Notes under the pieces: model-generated
The model's database searches: none
The model's input: only the letters and a program-made list of their open reading frames with translations
What the model was told of the DNA's origin: nothing
In this document: positions 61,560-64,000 of the stretch, piece by piece
Layout of the letters: the number at the start of each line of letters is the position of its first letter
Numbering within the stretch: the stretch's first letter is position 1
Assembly: GCF_001661345.1 (NCBI RefSeq)
Contig: NW_017962921.1
Span: forward strand, 186,001 to 250,000
DNA length: 64,000 bases
Reading direction: 5' to 3'
From: Ascoidea rubescens DSM 1968
Lineage: Eukaryota > Ascomycota > Saccharomycetes > Ascoideales > Ascoideaceae
Position numbers and translations under genes: made by a program

Positions 61560-63560
61560 AAATTAACAATAGCAGATGCTTCTATTAGCATACAATTGGT
61601 TCAGCTCCTGTAAACTCATGTCCCAAGTGGCGATTCTGTTGTAATTTTGGTGAATGGAATCAATTTCAAGACCAGTGTTAAACAGAACAATTGAAGATAA
61701 CTTAATTACTGATTTATCTATGCTTGGCAAATAACTGAGCAAATAGATCAAATGAATTATTGCTAATGTCCCATAATGACTTGGAATACTAGACTCAATT
61801 AATAGTTGTCTCATGTTCGTTCTGATTTGTCTCAAAGACTCTTCAGCATCTTTATTTTGAGAAGATGAATTGAGCGCAGTGAATTCATGGAACATACCTT
61901 TTTCGTTCAAGAGATGCTCAAACATATTTGAATTGAATTTAATATATTTCATAATAATTAAAGCGATTTGTTGGTAATACTTAATACGGATTGCGGTATA
62001 AATATTGATTGAATGAATGAGTCAGTTGTCTATCGTTTGCTCCAGAGAATCAGTCCAACAGGTAAGAAAGATTCATGTTCCGCGGCATTTTAACGAATAG
62101 CACTATCAATTAGGCTAGCTTAATCAGCAGAGATATACTCCCGAATGAATAGTTCCTTTCATTTCTGAGGATTTGAAATGTGTAATTCGCTTGGAACCGA
62201 TAAACAACTTTCAAACTTGCTTAATGCTCATTTAATATTGTTACGAGTGTATCCATATTTGGTAAGGTATTCATTTTTATCAACGAACTTGAACCTAGGT
62301 TGATGTGAATCTGTGACTAATTATATTCGGAGTAGAGACGCAAATCATTTGGCAATTCCTTTGCGGTTAACAATCATAAATGATGTCTTTTCTCACCCTC
62401 AGCAATAATCACACAGTCATTTTAAATTGAGAATATGCTGGTTTTATCAGAGCATTGTAACCATTTTCAGTCAGTTTGACAAGACTAATGAATATTATTG
62501 GTCAAAATGCAATAGGCAAGTCATTACAAAAATTTATTCAAGAATCACTAACGGTCTTTTCAGCGGTACAAATGTCACCACCACTGACACGTTTCACTAT
62601 TACTTTTCCAATTTTTGATCAGTTTATAAATCAACGCTGATTACAGCATGAGTTGTTTTACCTGCATCAAGACCATTTCGAAAAAGAGAATGATCTTCAA
62701 TTACATTAAATACTTTCAATTTGATGTTAACCCATGCCCAATAGCAGCTTTGACGGACTCAGATCCTACACTCACTTGAATCATGTATTAGCACTGAAAT
62801 CGTTTAGCTTTCAGCAACTTTAACTGTAATATCCAAAGCAGTCGCTGATGAATGATTTCACTTTAGTGATCAATATTAGTTCCTTCAAACTCAATGCTCA
62901 GTTTGGTTAATATTCATAAATTCGTCATCTGCTCCATTTTATTAGTTAATTAATATCTCAGAATATGACTTCGATTGATAAAAATTCCATTGCATTTTAT
63001 CAAAAAATGCGTTGCAAGACATTCGATTGTGTGTCAGATATTTTGCAGCGTTATCTTCTTCCAACTCAAGAAGAGCAGAAAAAGGTGCAATAGTTCAATA
63101 TCCTGACTAGCCAAACCCATATCATGCAACTACGCTTTAATATTTTTTTTATTAATACAATAATTTACGGATTTATTATGCTTCTGAAGGTGTTAATCTT
63201 TTGAAAATTGCCGAAAATCCCACATTTTCGATTAACTTTATTGAGTACTCAAATAGCGTTGTCTCCTTCAAAATTTGAGACAAATTTGGATTTACAATCA
63301 CATTTGATTGGTTGATCAATAATACCGGCAATTCGTTTGAAGTAAGAATGACTTCAGTGTCAGCAATGAAACCCATCAAGTTATTGTGATCTGGTTTCTT
63401 GAAGAACATAATAGATTTGGCAAACCATCTTTCAAACAACACCCATGCATCACCAATCGGTAGGCTATGAATCACCATTGATTGATTGCGCATATTCATT
63501 TTTGCAAAGTTACTGATCCCAATAATCAATTTGGAAGCTATTTTATCATTCTGAAGAAGA
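61560..63560 (-). mobile_element. Copia-10: Ty1/copia fragment, protease to integrase
   Basis: The longest open frames of the window are here. Minus strand 63176-63529 (117 codons) reads as copia protease: FAKSIMFFKKPDH, then NVIVNPNLSQIL and LIENVGFSAIF (family NVLYVP.L..NLLSV..L...G..V.F). Minus strand 61563-61952 (129 codons) reads as integrase: FEHLLNEKGMFHEFT (family F..FL...GI.HEFTAPYTPQ) and MRQLLIESSIPSHYG followed by LIYLLSYLPS (family MLIESGLP..FW...A.YLLNRLPS). The intervening 62.0-63.1 kb holds GAG-pre-integrase and integrase start in poor condition. Reverse transcriptase is absent next to it; Copia-8 may have landed at that point. More AT-rich than Copia-8, so perhaps older. Confidence 0.78.
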
Positions 63561-64000
63561 CACTGCAGGATTTCATAAAATTTGAAATTGCAAGAAATGA
63601 AATACTAAAAAATGGAAATCATTAATTCAATTGTGGGTACAATGTATATCCATGGTCCCTTTAATCTCATTTTTATATTGAAAATCTTCCGATAGTTGAA
63701 GAAAGTACTTGAATCAACAAAGAATGTTCTAGGACTTCTGCGCACAAACACGAACCAATGCTAAAAGCATAACGTGTCCAACGTTTAAAATGCAAATTAT
63801 GAAATTTAACAAACGCTTTCTTGAAATTCCAGGCATTCAACCAACAGAACATATTCATTTATAGCGTCATATAACATGATTCTTTCATTGTTTTAACACT
63901 CCTGCAGAGCGTTCGAGCTCGAAGCTTAAATAATTTTTAGTAAGATTAGATAATTGACCGAGCAAAAAATTGAGTATCTTTAACAGAAGGGAGTTATCAA
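63560..64000. other. Right edge, unassigned
   Basis: An AT-rich tail with a 61-codon minus-strand frame at 63673-63858 (CWLNAWNFKKAFVKFHNL), which could belong to gag of Copia-10 since it lies upstream of its protease, but no zinc knuckle is seen. A small GC-rich patch, GAGCGTTCGAGCTCGAAGC, at about 63907-63925 is palindromic (TTCGAGCTCGAA). Confidence 0.3.

Noticed and set aside
61563-61952. The longest open frame (129 codons) as a host gene
   Set aside because: Its sequence follows the copia integrase pattern (KG.FHEFT, LLIES..P) and it lies downstream of a copia protease on the same strand.
1-64000. Bacterial, phage or CRISPR content
   Set aside because: There are no long frames, no ribosome-binding-site and operon pattern, and no regularly spaced short repeats. 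The only periodicity is the 4.2 kb retroelement array.

Overview
The window looks like a gene-poor, AT-rich stretch of eukaryotic nuclear DNA made almost entirely of decayed LTR retrotransposons. No open frame exceeds about 130 codons in 64 kb, and I found no host gene, tRNA, rRNA, operon structure or CRISPR array that I could support. The host cannot be placed from this sequence: mixed Ty1/copia and Ty3/gypsy-like relics occur in fungi, oomycetes, plants and animals. Every retroelement here is a fossil with many breaks (dozens in the larger ones). Boundaries are approximate, to 50-200 bases.

Layout. From 1.4 to 7.2 kb lie two minus-strand copia relics: a reverse transcriptase-RNase H remnant, then a protease-to-RNase H body. 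From 7.2 to 45.4 kb the base layer is a plus-strand, head-to-tail series of six gypsy-like units (U1-U6). Their gag starts lie near 7.6, 11.8, 18.0, 24.0, 28.3 and 42.9 kb, and AT-rich LTR-like blocks separate them. The undisturbed period is about 4.2-4.3 kb. The units share gag landmarks at nearly constant spacing: 425-427 bases between two of them in four copies.

The longer intervals hold insertions. A minus-strand copia fragment (15.6-17.4 kb) sits between U2 and U3. About 1.7 kb of unidentified sequence (21.7-23.4 kb) sits between U3 and U4. U5 is split by a plus-strand copia element (31.4-33.0 and 38.3-40.6 kb), which is itself split by a minus-strand copia element (33.0-38.25 kb).

From 45.4 to 64 kb the window is copia on copia: a plus-strand body at 45.4-49.6 kb, a plus-strand integrase fragment near 50.9 kb, a minus-strand element whose two parts (52.4-53.55 and 58.0-61.15 kb) flank a plus-strand element (53.6-58.0 kb), and a further minus-strand protease-integrase fragment at 61.5-63.6 kb.

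Taken together, the window records layered transposition: an old gypsy-like array, later copia insertions, and copia insertions into those. No active gene system is visible. I found no undescribed functional system; the most unusual feature is the regular tandem array.
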